From Palleronia rufa (GTDB taxonomy: Bacteria; Pseudomonadota; Alphaproteobacteria; Rhodobacterales; Rhodobacteraceae), in NCBI RefSeq assembly GCF_000743715.1, contig NZ_JQEY01000013.1:2443-66442 (forward strand): 64,000 nucleotides of DNA, in the 5' to 3' direction. Within the stretch, counting starts at the first letter, position 1. Each line of letters starts with the position of its first letter. The notes under the pieces were generated by a model that did no database searches, was not told the origin of the DNA, and saw nothing but the letters and a program-made list of their open reading frames with translations. Both the position numbers and the translations under genes were made by a program. Shown piece by piece: positions 1-9,910 of the stretch.

Positions 1-533
1 TCCGGCGCACGGCCTGCGGCCCTCGCGGCCGTGGACGACGCCGCCGCCGCGCTGGCAACCGTCCGGGCCGCGCCCGACGCCGCCCGTGAACGGGACGTTC
101 GACGCCCCCGAAACACCCCGTTCACCCCGCCCGCCACACCGCCCGAGGAGCACCGGCGCGCGCACCGATCCCGACGGCCGCGCCGGATCGACATAGGACC
201 CGGACCCGCGCGCCTTCGCCAGCGACCGGATCGACCGCATGACATTCGCGCAGGTCGCAAACGCCGTGGCCACGTCCCGCCCGCCATCCACGCCTGCCGG
301 ACCCCCCGGCGAAACGCGACCCCCCGATCCCGACCCCATCCGGCGTCGCACCATTCCCGCCAGACGCCGGACCTCCGTCCCCTTCCAGCGACAAACCCAC
401 CGAAACCCGGTGACAAACCCGGTGAAAACACGAAATATTTCGGGAAAGATGAAGCGCCCCCCCCCTTCATCTTTCCCGAAATATCCCGGGGAGCGCGAGG
501 GGCAGCGCCCCTCGCCCGCACGCTTCGCGCGGA
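1..533. other. No supported gene; hairpin near the right end
   Basis: Very GC-rich DNA with open frames in several phases, none with a good ribosome site or recognisable protein. The only structure I see is the inverted repeat at 435-484. A gene to the left of the window could have its promoter or end here, but nothing shows it. Confidence 0.5.
429..484 (-). terminator. Probable terminator of the topoisomerase IB gene
   Basis: Two perfectly complementary 20-base arms (435-454 and 465-484) enclose a 10-base loop that is almost all C on the + strand. Read on the minus strand, the hairpin is followed by TTCGTGTTTTC, a loose U-rich tract, and lies 50 nt past the stop of the topoisomerase gene. 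The stem is longer than most intrinsic terminators, so another role (mRNA stabiliser, palindromic element) is possible. Confidence 0.55.
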
Positions 534-1517
534 TCAATCGTCCAGCAGCGCCAGCACGGCCCGCTCCGTCGCGCGCAGTCCGCGCCGGGCGGGGGCACGC
601 GCGGCGATCCCGCGGCGGTCGGGCAGATCCGTTTCCGTCAGGGCGATGACCTTGGGGTGGATGTAGCTGTTGCGCGCGATGGACGGGGTGTTGCCCAGGG
701 TGAGGGCCGCGGCCTCCGCCATGGCCTTGATGCTGAGGGTCTCCTCCCGCAGGGCCACGTCCATCGCCGCGACGGTGCCGTTCCAGGTGCGGAAGGTCTT
801 GGCGGTGAACCCCTCGTCGCCGGCGATGTCGTGCAGGAAGGCGTTCACCTGGCTCGACGTCACCTCATGGGTGTCGCCGGCGTCGTCCACCCACGACACC
901 AGCGTGGCGCCCGGCAGGTCGTCGAGCTGGTGGAGCACCTGCGCCAGCCGCTTGTCCCTGAGGCTGCGCCGGATCCGCGCCCCGCCCTTGCCGCGGTAGT
1001 CGAGCTTCAGCGCGTCGGGGGTGAGCGACACGTGGCGGGGCCGCAGGGTGGTCGCGCCGTAGGCGTCGTTCTCATCGGCGTAGTCGCGGTTGCCGACGCG
1101 CAGCGACAGCCGGTCGATCATCGCCAGGACGGCGGCGATGGCGAAGCCGCGGTCGCCGGCCTCGCCGTTCAGGTCGCGGCGGATGCGGCGGCGGATGCCG
1201 GGCAGCGCCTCTCCGAAGCGGGGCAGGTCGGCGTATTTCCGCGCCGCGCGGAACGCGGTCCAGGCCTCGTGGTAGCGGTACTGCTTGCGCGAACGGGCGT
1301 CGCGGCCGGTGGCCTGCAGGTGCCCGTCGGCGCGCGGACAGATCCACACATCGTCGTAGGCGGGGGGCACGGCCAGCGCGTCGAGGCGCGCGCGCTCGGC
1401 GGCATCGGCGATGCGCGTGCCGTCGGGCGCGCGGTAGGACCAGCCCCTTCCGGCCCGCCTGCGGGTGATCCCCGGCCGGGTGTCGGGATAATAGACAAGG
1501 TCGGGCGTTTCGGTCAT
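534..1517 (-). CDS. DNA topoisomerase IB
   Basis: A 327-residue type IB topoisomerase of the short bacterial, poxvirus-like class. This family relaxes supercoils by nicking one strand through a 3'-phosphotyrosyl intermediate and needs no ATP. The N-terminal part carries the family segment around GRDARSRKQYRYHEAW and a later catalytic-domain stretch KTFRTWNGT; the likely nucleophile is Tyr285 in RNSYIHPKV, near the C terminus as expected. The ATG at 1517 begins MTETPDLVYY; upstream in-frame starts would run into the promoter of the divergent AMP nucleosidase gene. It is a single-gene unit with a hairpin 50 nt after the stop. Family call is strong; physiological role is not shown by context. 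Confidence 0.93.
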   Translation of the reverse strand: MTETPDLVYYPDTRPGITRRRAGRGWSYRAPDGTRIADAAERARLDALAVPPAYDDVWICPRADGHLQATGRDARSRKQYRYHEAWTAFRAARKYADLPRFGEALPGIRRRIRRDLNGEAGDRGFAIAAVLAMIDRLSLRVGNRDYADENDAYGATTLRPRHVSLTPDALKLDYRGKGGARIRRSLRDKRLAQVLHQLDDLPGATLVSWVDDAGDTHEVTSSQVNAFLHDIAGDEGFTAKTFRTWNGTVAAMDVALREETLSIKAMAEAAALTLGNTPSIARNSYIHPKVIALTETDLPDRRGIAARAPARRGLRATERAVLALLDD

Positions 1518-1615
1518 GGCCGGGGAAAACCGCCCGGCGCGGCGGCGGTTCCGCCCTGCGTCGCTTGTGCGCGGCCGGGCGTTCGGGCTAGTGCGGGGAC
1601 CAAACAGGAGCATCC

Positions 1616-3091
1616 ATGACCGAGACCCTGCCGATCGAGACCCCGGACCTGCCCGCGCCGGAGGCCTTCACCGACGCGGCCGCGGCGGTCCGGCGGCTGC
1701 AGGATCTCTACGGCGCGGCGGTGGCGTTCCTGTCCGACAGGTTCGCCGCCACCCTGTCCGACGGCGCGCCGGGCGTGCGCTATCGCGCCTTCTACCCGGA
1801 GATCCGCCTGACCGCGACCAGCTTCACCCCTGCCGACAGCCGGCTGAGCTTTGGCCATGTGGCGCATCCGGGCCATTATTCGACCACCATCACCCGGCCC
1901 GATCTCTACCGCAACTACCTGATCCAGCAACTGACCCTGCTGCTCAAGACGCAAGGCACCGCCGTTCACGTGGGCGTCTCCGACACGCCGATGCCGCTGC
2001 ATTTCGCGGTGGCGAACGATCCCGGCCTGACGGTGCCCCAGGACGGGGCGATGACGTTCAGCCTGCGCGACGTGTTCGACACGCCGGATCTGAGCACCAC
2101 GCATGACGCCATCGTCAACGGAGAGGGGTTCGCCTTTGCCGACGGCTCGCATCCTCTGGCGCCGTTCACCGCGCAGCGGATCGACTATTCCCTGTCGCGG
2201 CTCAGCCATTACACGGCGACGGATCCCGTGCATTTCCAGAACCACGTGCTGTTCACCAACTACCAGTTCTACGTGGACGAGTTCGAGGTCTATGCCCGCG
2301 CCGCGCTGGGTGATCCGGACTCCGGATACACCGGCTTCGTGGGTCCGGGAAACCAGCGCATCACCGGCCCGGACGACGTTCTGGAGCCGCCGGCCAAGAT
2401 GCCGCAGATGCCCAGCTACCACCTGGAGCGGGAGAACGGCCAAGGCATCACCCTGGTCAACATCGGCGTGGGCCCGTCCAACGCCAAGACCGCCACCGAC
2501 CACATCGCCGTGCTGCGGCCCCATGCCTGGCTGATGGTGGGCCATTGCGCCGGCCTCAGGAATTCCCAGCGGCTGGGGGATTTCGTGCTGGCCCATGCCT
2601 ATCTGCGGGAGGATCACGTGCTCGACGACGATCTGCCGGTCTGGGTGCCGATCCCGGCCCTGGCGGAGGTCCAGATCGCCCTGGAGGAGGCCGTCGAGAG
2701 CGTGACCCAGCTTGAGGGCTATGAGCTCAAGCGGATCATGCGCACCGGCACCGTGGCGACCATCGACAACCGCAACTGGGAGTTGCGCGACCAGTCCGGG
2801 CCGGTGCAGCGCCTCAGCCAGTCGCGCGCCGTGGCGCTGGACATGGAAAGCGCGACCATCGCCGCCAACGGTTTCCGCTTCCGGGTGCCCTACGGCACGC
2901 TGCTGTGCGTGTCCGACAAGCCGCTGCATGGCGAACTGAAGCTGCCGGGCATGGCCACGGACTTCTACCGCACCCAGGTCGCGCGGCACCTGCTGATCGG
3001 GGTCAGGGCGATGGAGGCGATCCGCGAGATGCCGCTGGAGCGCATTCACAGCCGCAAATTGCGCTCGTTCGAGGAAACCGCCTTTCTGTGA
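1616..3091 (+). CDS. amn: AMP nucleosidase
   Basis: A 491-residue protein matching bacterial AMP nucleosidase, which hydrolyses AMP to adenine and ribose 5-phosphate in the cytoplasm and so takes part in purine salvage and adenylate balance. The N-terminal half is the Amn-specific domain (RYRAFYPEIRLTATSF); the C-terminal half is the phosphorylase-like catalytic domain, with GHCAGLRNSQ, RLGDFVLAHAYLREDHVLDD and ALDMESATIAANGFRF. A CAGGAG ribosome site lies 5 nt before the ATG. It is transcribed divergently from topoisomerase IB across a 98-nt spacer. Length is normal for the family and no defect is seen. Confidence 0.96.
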   Translation: MTETLPIETPDLPAPEAFTDAAAAVRRLQDLYGAAVAFLSDRFAATLSDGAPGVRYRAFYPEIRLTATSFTPADSRLSFGHVAHPGHYSTTITRPDLYRNYLIQQLTLLLKTQGTAVHVGVSDTPMPLHFAVANDPGLTVPQDGAMTFSLRDVFDTPDLSTTHDAIVNGEGFAFADGSHPLAPFTAQRIDYSLSRLSHYTATDPVHFQNHVLFTNYQFYVDEFEVYARAALGDPDSGYTGFVGPGNQRITGPDDVLEPPAKMPQMPSYHLERENGQGITLVNIGVGPSNAKTATDHIAVLRPHAWLMVGHCAGLRNSQRLGDFVLAHAYLREDHVLDDDLPVWVPIPALAEVQIALEEAVESVTQLEGYELKRIMRTGTVATIDNRNWELRDQSGPVQRLSQSRAVALDMESATIAANGFRFRVPYGTLLCVSDKPLHGELKLPGMATDFYRTQVARHLLIGVRAMEAIREMPLERIHSRKLRSFEETAFL

Positions 3092-3217
3092 CGGTGAAAA
3101 ACGGCCGATCTGCCTTGTTTTATGGACGGTGATGCACACAAACTGTTGTGAGGCGCGGCAAGATGGCGTTAAGTCCTGCACACAGCCGCATAGGCGAAAA
3201 CTTGAGGAGACAGGCAG

Positions 3218-3508
3218 ATGGCCCAGAAACCGATGACCAAGACGCAGCTTGTCGCGGCGCTTGCCGACAAGATGGATGCCCAGAAGAAAGACGCGTCCGA
3301 GGCGCTCGACGCGATCACCGCGATCATTACCGAAGAAGTGTCGTCCGGCGGGGCCGTGACCCTGCCCGGCGTCGGCAAGATCTACTGCCGCGAGCGTCCC
3401 GAGCGCATGGTGCGCAATCCGGCCACCGGCGAGCAGATGAAAAAGGACGCGGACAAGGTGGTGAAGATGACCATCGCCAAGGCCCTCAAGGACAGTGTGA
3501 ACAACTGA
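3218..3508 (+). CDS. HU family DNA-binding protein
   Basis: A 96-residue histone-like protein. The helical N-terminal dimerisation part (MTKTQLVAALADKM, SEALDAITAII) is followed by the beta-arm region, here GVGKIYCRERPERMVRNPATGEQM, which resembles the HU arm consensus GFGxFxxxxRxxRxGRNPxTG. HU bends and compacts DNA without strong sequence preference. The arm has several substitutions (YCRERPERMV in place of the more basic arm), so affinity may differ from canonical HU. A GAGGAGA ribosome site precedes the ATG. It stands alone, followed by two hairpins. Confidence 0.93.
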   Translation: MAQKPMTKTQLVAALADKMDAQKKDASEALDAITAIITEEVSSGGAVTLPGVGKIYCRERPERMVRNPATGEQMKKDADKVVKMTIAKALKDSVNN

Positions 3509-3533
3509 TCCGGCCCTGACGGGCCAGACGGAA

Positions 3534-3551
3534 GGGCCGCCTTCGCGGCCC
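3534..3551 (+). terminator. Hairpin after the HU gene, no T-tract
   Basis: GGGCCGC and GCGGCCC (7 bp) enclose a 4-base loop 26 nt past the HU stop. No T-run follows, so it is more likely an mRNA 3' structure than a complete terminator; the stronger candidate follows at 3575. Confidence 0.4.
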
Positions 3552-3574
3552 GCCACCGACGGTAGATGTCGATG

Positions 3575-3606
3575 AGCGCCGCCGATCCTTCGGCGGCGCT
3601 CTTTCT
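3575..3606 (+). terminator. Intrinsic terminator of the HU gene
   Basis: Arms AGCGCCGCC (3575-3583) and GGCGGCGCT (3592-3600) form a 9-bp stem with an 8-base loop followed by CTTTCT. It separates the HU gene from the broken acetyltransferase downstream. Confidence 0.75.
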
Positions 3607-3682
3607 CTGGGCCAGGCCGTTCCCCAAGTCGTCTTCGGCGAAAACCCGGAGGATTGTCTTGAGGGAGGTAATCGCCCCGGAT

Positions 3683-4221
3683 GTGCGGCCTCGCGCACCG
3701 GAGCCGTCCGACGCGGCTGCACATTTCGCCCATCCGCCGCAAGCCTCGATCCTTCGGATCTATGGCGGCAGCACCGGTGCGGTCCCCAATCCCGACATGG
3801 GGCGATCGTCAGAACGGCTCAGCCGGCTGACAGCGCAGCCCTTCGGAGCGATGATCGATGCGGACGGCGAACCGTTCGACATATCCGCCTGCAGTCGCTG
3901 AGCGAGGCTGACCGTAAGGCTCGAACTGCGATCGGCTTGTTTTCCGACGCTCAACTCGGCTGCGGTATCGGGCGCCGGGCCATCTCGCCTTGCCTCGGTC
4001 ACGCGTTCGGCCTCATGGCGCTGCATCGTGTCGATCTGCGCGTGCGCGCTTTCAACGCTCGTGCGATCCGCTGCTATCTGTCATGCGGTTTCCGCCATGA
4101 GGGAGTAGGGCGCGAGGCGGCATTGATCGACGGAGAGGGGCACGACGACTGGATCATGGGGGTCCTGGACCACAAGCGCCTTCGTGAGACCGACCGCCGG
4201 CGATCTCAAGACGTCGCGTAA
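3683..4221 (+). pseudogene. GNAT acetyltransferase broken by a one-base frameshift
   Basis: Two frames together make one RimJ/RimL-like N-acetyltransferase of about 179 residues. The first part starts at a GTG at 3683 (ribosome site GGAGGT at 3664) and reads RPRAPEPSDAAAHFAHPP. It hits a stop at 3899-3901. The adjoining frame reads HIRLQSLSEADRKARTAIGL from 3880 and continues through GIGRRAISPCLGHAF and the GNAT hallmark FNARAIRCYLSCGFRHEG to the stop at 4221. Restoring one G near 3878 turns TTCGACAT into TTCGGACAT and gives the usual GNAT reading PFGHI. A sequencing error or a strain-specific mutation would both look like this. Substrate unknown. Confidence 0.8.
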
Positions 4222-4261
4222 GGGGGGCGGGCCTTCGGGGCGGCTCTTTTGCGCCGCGGGG

Positions 4262-5239
4262 TCACCGGGCCGCGTCGTGGCGGTCGCGCAGCGTGCGGAT
4301 GGCCCCGACCACCGGCTCCGCCAGGGCGGCGTCGATCCGGCGGGCCACCTCGCCCCGGTGGGCGGCGATGGCGGTCCGCAGCTCGGCCTCGAACGCGGGG
4401 CGGTTGAGCGCCTCGTCCAGGGTGAGCACCAGCACATCCACGGCGAACCAGGTGCCGATGCCGCCGATCACGCCGCCGACGAACATGCCCGGCGGACCCA
4501 GGGCCGCCCCCAGGGCCGCCCCGGTGCCGGCCCCGGCGAGCAGCTTGCCGATGCCCTTGCCCGCGACCTTCATGCCGCCCTTGACCGCCGCCTTGCCGAT
4601 CGTGGCCGCGGCCAGCTTGCCGCCCGCGGCGGCGCCGGCGCTTCCCGCGATCGCCATGACCGGCAGGCCGACCCGCATCCGGTCCACCGTGTCGTCCAGG
4701 ACGATCCGGGTCACGTCGGCGACGACGGCGCCGGTGCCGATCTCGGCCGAGATCTCGCGGTCCAGTTCGCGGGCGAAGGCCCGTTGCCAGAGCGCGGCGA
4801 TGTCCGCGGTGCCGGCCGCCAGCCGCGCGTCGAAACCGTTGTAGAGCCGGTCCGTCAGCCCGTCCGAGATCGTCCCGAACGCCGCCTGGGACAGTTCGGT
4901 GTATTCGCCGATCACCGAGTAGTGGAAATCGAGATAGGCGGGCACGGCGGCGTTCACGGGGGCGAACAGGGCGGTCAGGATCCGCGCCTTGTCCGAAGCG
5001 ATGCGGTCGTCCGCACGCCGGGCCGCGCGATAGACCATGGCGGCGACCGTGCCCTCTTCTATCACCCTTTCGACCGGGGCGGGCGGTGGCGCGGGCGCGG
5101 CCGCCGACCGCGGGTCGCGCAGCAGCACGGCCGCGATCATGCCGAGGACGACCATCGCCAAGACGACGATGACCGACCAGAAACCGGCCGCCGCCCAGTT
5201 GCGGCGGCGCGGCTGCGATGCGGGCGGGGTGTCAGTCAT
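4262..5239 (-). CDS. Unknown membrane protein with glycine-rich region
   Basis: A 325-residue protein I do not recognise. A short basic N terminus (SQPRRRNW) is followed by one clear membrane helix at about residues 15-37 (FWSVIVVLAMVVLGMIAAVL), then a proline/alanine linker. The middle is soluble and largely helical. The region from about 195 to 265 is rich in Gly and Ala (GKGIGKLLAGAGTGAALGAA, MFVGGVIGGIGTWFAVDVLV) and could be a second membrane-inserting hairpin. The ATG at 5239 overlaps the stop of the upstream gene by 8 nt (ATGACTGA), so the two are probably coupled and may act together. No catalytic motif is visible. Confidence 0.75.
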   Translation of the reverse strand: MTDTPPASQPRRRNWAAAGFWSVIVVLAMVVLGMIAAVLLRDPRSAAAPAPPPAPVERVIEEGTVAAMVYRAARRADDRIASDKARILTALFAPVNAAVPAYLDFHYSVIGEYTELSQAAFGTISDGLTDRLYNGFDARLAAGTADIAALWQRAFARELDREISAEIGTGAVVADVTRIVLDDTVDRMRVGLPVMAIAGSAGAAAGGKLAAATIGKAAVKGGMKVAGKGIGKLLAGAGTGAALGAALGPPGMFVGGVIGGIGTWFAVDVLVLTLDEALNRPAFEAELRTAIAAHRGEVARRIDAALAEPVVGAIRTLRDRHDAAR

Positions 5240-6050
5240 GGCGCGCCGGCCTTTCCGCGACCGGCCTTTCCGCGACCGGCCTTTCCGCGACCGGCCTGCC
5301 CGCGACCGGCCTGCCCGCGACCAGGCAGGCGGCGGCGGCATCCGCGGCGAAGTTGGCGGCGACGCCCTGCACCGCCGCGCCCTTCAGCAGCGCCAGCACC
5401 AGAGGCAGCGGCCCGCCCAGGGCCGGTTGCGCCAGGAGCCATTGCATCAGGGCGTCCACCGCCCGGATCGCCTGGAAGGCGGGCGCGACCGGCCAGGGCG
5501 CGGGCGGCAGCGCGGCCAGCCCGTCCGCGACCGTGCGCGCCAAGCGGTCCGGCGCGACCCAGTGCGGGATCGGCAGGATCGCGTAGGATACCCACATATG
5601 GAGCGGCGCCAGCACGGCGGCCAGCGACAGGACGACCGCCGGCCGCAGGATCGCCAGCCGCAGCGGGGCCCGGATCCGGCCGGCAAGCTGCCGGTCGGCC
5701 ACCGCCAGCGCCATCGCGGTGGACATGGCCGCGATCACGACCAGCAGGACCTCCTGCCGGGCGCCGGTCATGGCCACGTAGCCCAGGGTCGGGACGGTGG
5801 CCAGCGCGGTCGCCGCGGCCCGGGCGGCGGCGCCGATGCGGCCGGTCACGAGCCGCCGGAGCCGCGTGCCGGGGTCGAGCGCCGCGGCGATCAACGTCCG
5901 GCGCACCGCGACGGACACCGCGTAGCTTCCCGTGAAGGACAGGGTCGCCAGGATCGACAGCCAGATCCATGTCCCGGGAAGGGACCGGGCGGCCAGTACG
6001 CTCAGGCAGGCCAGACCGCCGCCCAGAAGGATCAGCCACGCGCGCAACAC
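5232..6050 (-). CDS. Unknown multi-pass membrane protein with repeat tail
   Basis: About 272 residues if translation begins at GTG 6050. That start is chosen because a strong terminator for the upstream gene lies at 6090-6124, which makes the ATG at 6152 unlikely; no good ribosome site is visible. Hydrophobic stretches include LRAWLILLGGGLACLSVLAA, WIWLSILATLSFTGSYAVSV, VLLVVIAAMSTAMALAVA and AVVLSLAAVLAPLHMWVSYA. The C terminus is a pentapeptide repeat, VAGRP twice then VAERP three times, encoded by five tandem 15-bp units. The gene overlaps the following membrane-protein gene by 8 nt. Function unknown; I recognise no family. Confidence 0.65.
   Translation of the reverse strand: MLRAWLILLGGGLACLSVLAARSLPGTWIWLSILATLSFTGSYAVSVAVRRTLIAAALDPGTRLRRLVTGRIGAAARAAATALATVPTLGYVAMTGARQEVLLVVIAAMSTAMALAVADRQLAGRIRAPLRLAILRPAVVLSLAAVLAPLHMWVSYAILPIPHWVAPDRLARTVADGLAALPPAPWPVAPAFQAIRAVDALMQWLLAQPALGGPLPLVLALLKGAAVQGVAANFAADAAAACLVAGRPVAGRPVAERPVAERPVAERPARHD
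5246..5320. repeat. Five tandem 15-bp units at the end of a coding region
   Basis: Three copies of CCGGCCTTTCCGCGA (5246-5290) are followed by two of CCGGCCTGCCCGCGA (5291-5320). The unit length preserves the reading frame and encodes VAERP or VAGRP on the minus strand, so copy number can change without a frameshift. The array ends 7 nt before the start codon of the next gene on that strand. Confidence 0.9.
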
Positions 6051-6089
6051 AGCCGGACACTGGCCCGTCGACACCGGCGTGGCAATCGC

Positions 6090-6124
6090 AAAAAAACCCC
6101 GCGCATCCCAGGGGGATGGCGGGG
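6090..6124 (-). terminator. Intrinsic terminator of ccrM
   Basis: On the minus strand the arms CCCCGC/GCGGGG and CATCC/GGATG, separated by one bulged base, form an 11-bp stem followed by a run of seven T. It sits 64 nt after the ccrM stop. Confidence 0.9.
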
Positions 6125-6187
6125 CAAGGTCGTGCCGTCCGGGCCCGCGCATGTGGCGCGGACGGGAGGCACTGGCGGTAACGCGTG

Positions 6188-8015
<1,828 letters not shown>

Positions 8016-8070
8016 GGACCCGGGCCGGACGGCTGGCAAGTCGCAACGGCGCGTTCCGGCCGGAGGTCTG

Positions 8071-8105
8071 GACAAGAAAATGGGCGGAGGCTGACGCCTC
8101 CGCCC
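8071..8105 (-). terminator. Intrinsic terminator of the exported-protein gene at 8172
   Basis: GGGCGGAGGC (8082-8091) and GCCTCCGCCC (8096-8105) form a perfect 10-bp stem with a 4-base loop. On the minus strand it is followed by ATTTTCTTG. It separates the exported-protein gene from rnhB. Confidence 0.85.
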
Positions 8106-8171
8106 GGCCGGGATCGCGCACGGCGAGATGTGCGGGTTGAATCGGCGCGACCGCGGCGGAGGGGGCCGCAC

Positions 8172-8735
8172 TCAGTCGCGGTGCCGCGCCTCCCTCCATC
8201 CCTTTGCCTCGAGGCAGCGCGCCCCGTAGGAGCCGCGCCAGCGGTTGCCGACCCTTGCCCAGGTCTCGCAGCCGCGCGGCAGGCGCTCGGTGCGCAGGCC
8301 GCGGCGTTCCAGACATCTTTTTCCGTAGACCCGGGACGGGCCGTGGCGCGCGTCAACGGACATGCCGCATCCCGCCGGCAGGGTCCGGTCCCGGCGCGCG
8401 CCGCGGTCGCGATGGCCGTCGCGGCCCCCGTGACGCCCCCGCGCGCGGTCCCAGTCGCGGTCCCAGTCGCGGTCCCGGTCGCGGTCCCAGGCGGGGGCGG
8501 CGCGGTCGCTGGGCCTGGACCGGGCCGCGCGTTCGGCGTCCTTGTCCGCGTCCTTGCGGTCGCGGTAGTCGCCGTAGGCCTTCCCGGCGATCCCCAGAAG
8601 CGCGAGAGCGCCCAGGATCTGGGCAATGTCCGGCTGGGCGATGTCCGGCCGGTCTCCGGCGCGGGCCGGCGCGGCTGAGGCGGGCGCCAAGCCGATGCCG
8701 AGGCTGAGCACGGCAGCCGCAAGCGGTTTGATCAT
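8172..8735 (-). CDS. Exported protein with charged Asp/Arg repeats, unknown function
   Basis: A 187-residue protein. The N terminus MIKPLAAAVLSLGIGLAPAS ending near ASA is a signal peptide, followed by a short hydrophobic stretch (ILGALALLGIAGKAYGDYRD). The middle is an Asp/Arg repeat (WDRDRDRDWDRDWDRARG) and the C-terminal third has four or five Cys in a basic context (LPAGCGMSVDARHG, GKRCLERRGL, LPRGCETWARVG, GARCLEAKGW), which suggests a disulphide-stabilised periplasmic domain with a duplicated motif. The ribosome site AAGGAG precedes ATG 8735. It is transcribed divergently from another exported protein across a spacer with an operator-like repeat cluster. Family not recognised. Confidence 0.8.
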   Translation of the reverse strand: MIKPLAAAVLSLGIGLAPASAAPARAGDRPDIAQPDIAQILGALALLGIAGKAYGDYRDRKDADKDAERAARSRPSDRAAPAWDRDRDRDWDRDWDRARGRHGGRDGHRDRGARRDRTLPAGCGMSVDARHGPSRVYGKRCLERRGLRTERLPRGCETWARVGNRWRGSYGARCLEAKGWREARHRD

Positions 8736-8826
8736 GGTGGTCTCCTTCGGTCGATCGGTATTGCGGAGCCGGTCGGGCAGGGAGGCGCCGCGGTCTGGCC
8801 GGAAGCTGGGGCCGGTGCCGCGGGAC

Positions 8827-8887
8827 AGGCAATGACGGGCGCTTGTCATCGGATGACAGTGCGGATTAGCGTGGGCTGTCATTGCCT
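8827..8887. promoter_or_regulatory. Operator-like cluster of TGTCAT/ATGACA repeats
   Basis: The divergent spacer 8736-8927 holds a perfect 15-nt palindrome TGTCATCGGATGACA (8844-8858) flanked by the inverted arms AGGCAATGAC (8827-8836) and GTCATTGCCT (8878-8887). Four TGTCAT or ATGAC half-sites occur in alternating orientation within 61 bp. This looks like a binding site for a dimeric regulator that could control both divergent units. The regulator is unknown. Confidence 0.5.
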
Positions 8888-8927
8888 CACGGCGGATGAG
8901 AGCGGATCCGGGGAGCGACGTTTCACG

Positions 8928-9233
8928 ATGAAGGACGCAACCGCCATGCCCCGCTTCCTGACGCCGATTCTGGTCGCGCTGGTTCTTGTCCTGGGCGCCG
9001 CTGCGGCCGATGCCGCCTGCCTTGTCGAGTACAAGGCCAAGCGTGACGCCCCGCTGCGGCTCCATTACGGAATCATCGAACTCGCCGATGCCGAATGTGC
9101 GAACCCGGGCCCGGCCGTGGCCGGCCGGATCGCGGCGGACGGCTGGGAACTCCTGACCGTGATGGGCAAGCTGACGCCCCAGCAGGCCGAACAAAGGAGG
9201 TCAGATGCTGGCCCGTTTTACCTCAGGTATTGA
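8928..9233 (+). CDS. Small exported protein, unknown function
   Basis: About 101 residues from ATG 8928; an ATG at 8946 (MPRFLTPILVALVLVLGAAA) may be the true start because the signal peptide begins there. The mature part starts near CLVEYKAKRD and has one further Cys (DAECANPGPA), so one disulphide is possible. No family is recognised. The ribosome site of the next gene (AAAGGAGG) lies inside this gene and the two overlap by 29 nt, so the pair is probably translated together and may work together. Confidence 0.7.
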   Translation: MKDATAMPRFLTPILVALVLVLGAAAADAACLVEYKAKRDAPLRLHYGIIELADAECANPGPAVAGRIAADGWELLTVMGKLTPQQAEQRRSDAGPFYLRY

Positions 9234-9909
9234 CAGCTCGAAGGGAATCGCCCGGCTGATCGCGGCCGGGGTCGTGGGAATCGTGCTGATCCTGGGGCTC
9301 ACGGCAGTGGGCCTGTTCCTGAGCCTGCCCGACGCCAATGCCTTCAACGCGAGGGTCGAGCGAATTTTCGTTGAAAATTCGGACCTGACCGGCGGCCGGT
9401 CGATCCGGCTTCTGGAGATCCTGGCACAATCCGGGACGGCGTTCTCTGAGGTGCTGACCAGCTACCGGGTGGTGATCTTCGTGCTGATGGTGTTCGCCGT
9501 GGCGCTGCTGGTGGCGGCGCTGCTGTTCCTGGTGGCCATGGTCGCGCTCTACCGCCGCATGGGCGAGATCGAGCGCGCCGGCATCCAGGTGTCGTCGCTT
9601 CTGATCAGCCGCGAGGAGCGGACGGTCTATCTCAACAACATGGAGTTCACCCTGACCGAGGCGGCGATCGAGACCCTGTCGGTCCTGGCCGAGGCGCGGA
9701 TGGATGAGGATATCCTGTCGGGCGCGGAGATCGAGGCCATGGTATCGGGCCGCAACGCCGCCGATTGCGACGAGGCGGCGGGGGCGACCCGGATCAAGCG
9801 GCTTCGCGACGCGCTGGGCAACCAGATGGTCAGCGAACTTCTGGTGCGCACCATCGCGCGGCGCGGCTATATGCTGTCCATCGACAAGAACGTGATCCGC
9901 ATGGTGTGA
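9205..9909 (+). CDS. Membrane-anchored protein with winged-helix domain
   Basis: A 234-residue protein. Two membrane helices are visible at about residues 18-40 (LIAAGVVGIVLILGLTAVGL) and 88-114 (VVIFVLMVFAVALLVAALLF), bracketing a loop of about 45 residues. The C-terminal part from about 140 resembles the OmpR/CadC-type winged helix: a short beta start (RTVYLNNMEFTLTEAAIETL), a helix-turn-helix region, then RIKRLRDALG and a terminal hairpin ARRGYMLSIDKNVIRMV. With this topology the DNA-binding part would face the cytoplasm and the loop the periplasm, like an inverted ToxR/CadC. It has a perfect AAAGGAGG ribosome site. Four 60-bp repeats follow the stop. The regulatory role is inferred from the fold only. 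Confidence 0.72.
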   Translation: MLARFTSGIDSSKGIARLIAAGVVGIVLILGLTAVGLFLSLPDANAFNARVERIFVENSDLTGGRSIRLLEILAQSGTAFSEVLTSYRVVIFVLMVFAVALLVAALLFLVAMVALYRRMGEIERAGIQVSSLLISREERTVYLNNMEFTLTEAAIETLSVLAEARMDEDILSGAEIEAMVSGRNAADCDEAAGATRIKRLRDALGNQMVSELLVRTIARRGYMLSIDKNVIRMV

Positions 9910-9910
9910 G

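Noticed and set aside
1514-3742. A long minus-strand open frame of over 700 codons opposite AMP nucleosidase and HU
   Set aside because: It is the complement of two well-supported genes, has His/Arg/Gly-rich random composition and no ribosome site; GC-rich codon bias keeps such frames open.
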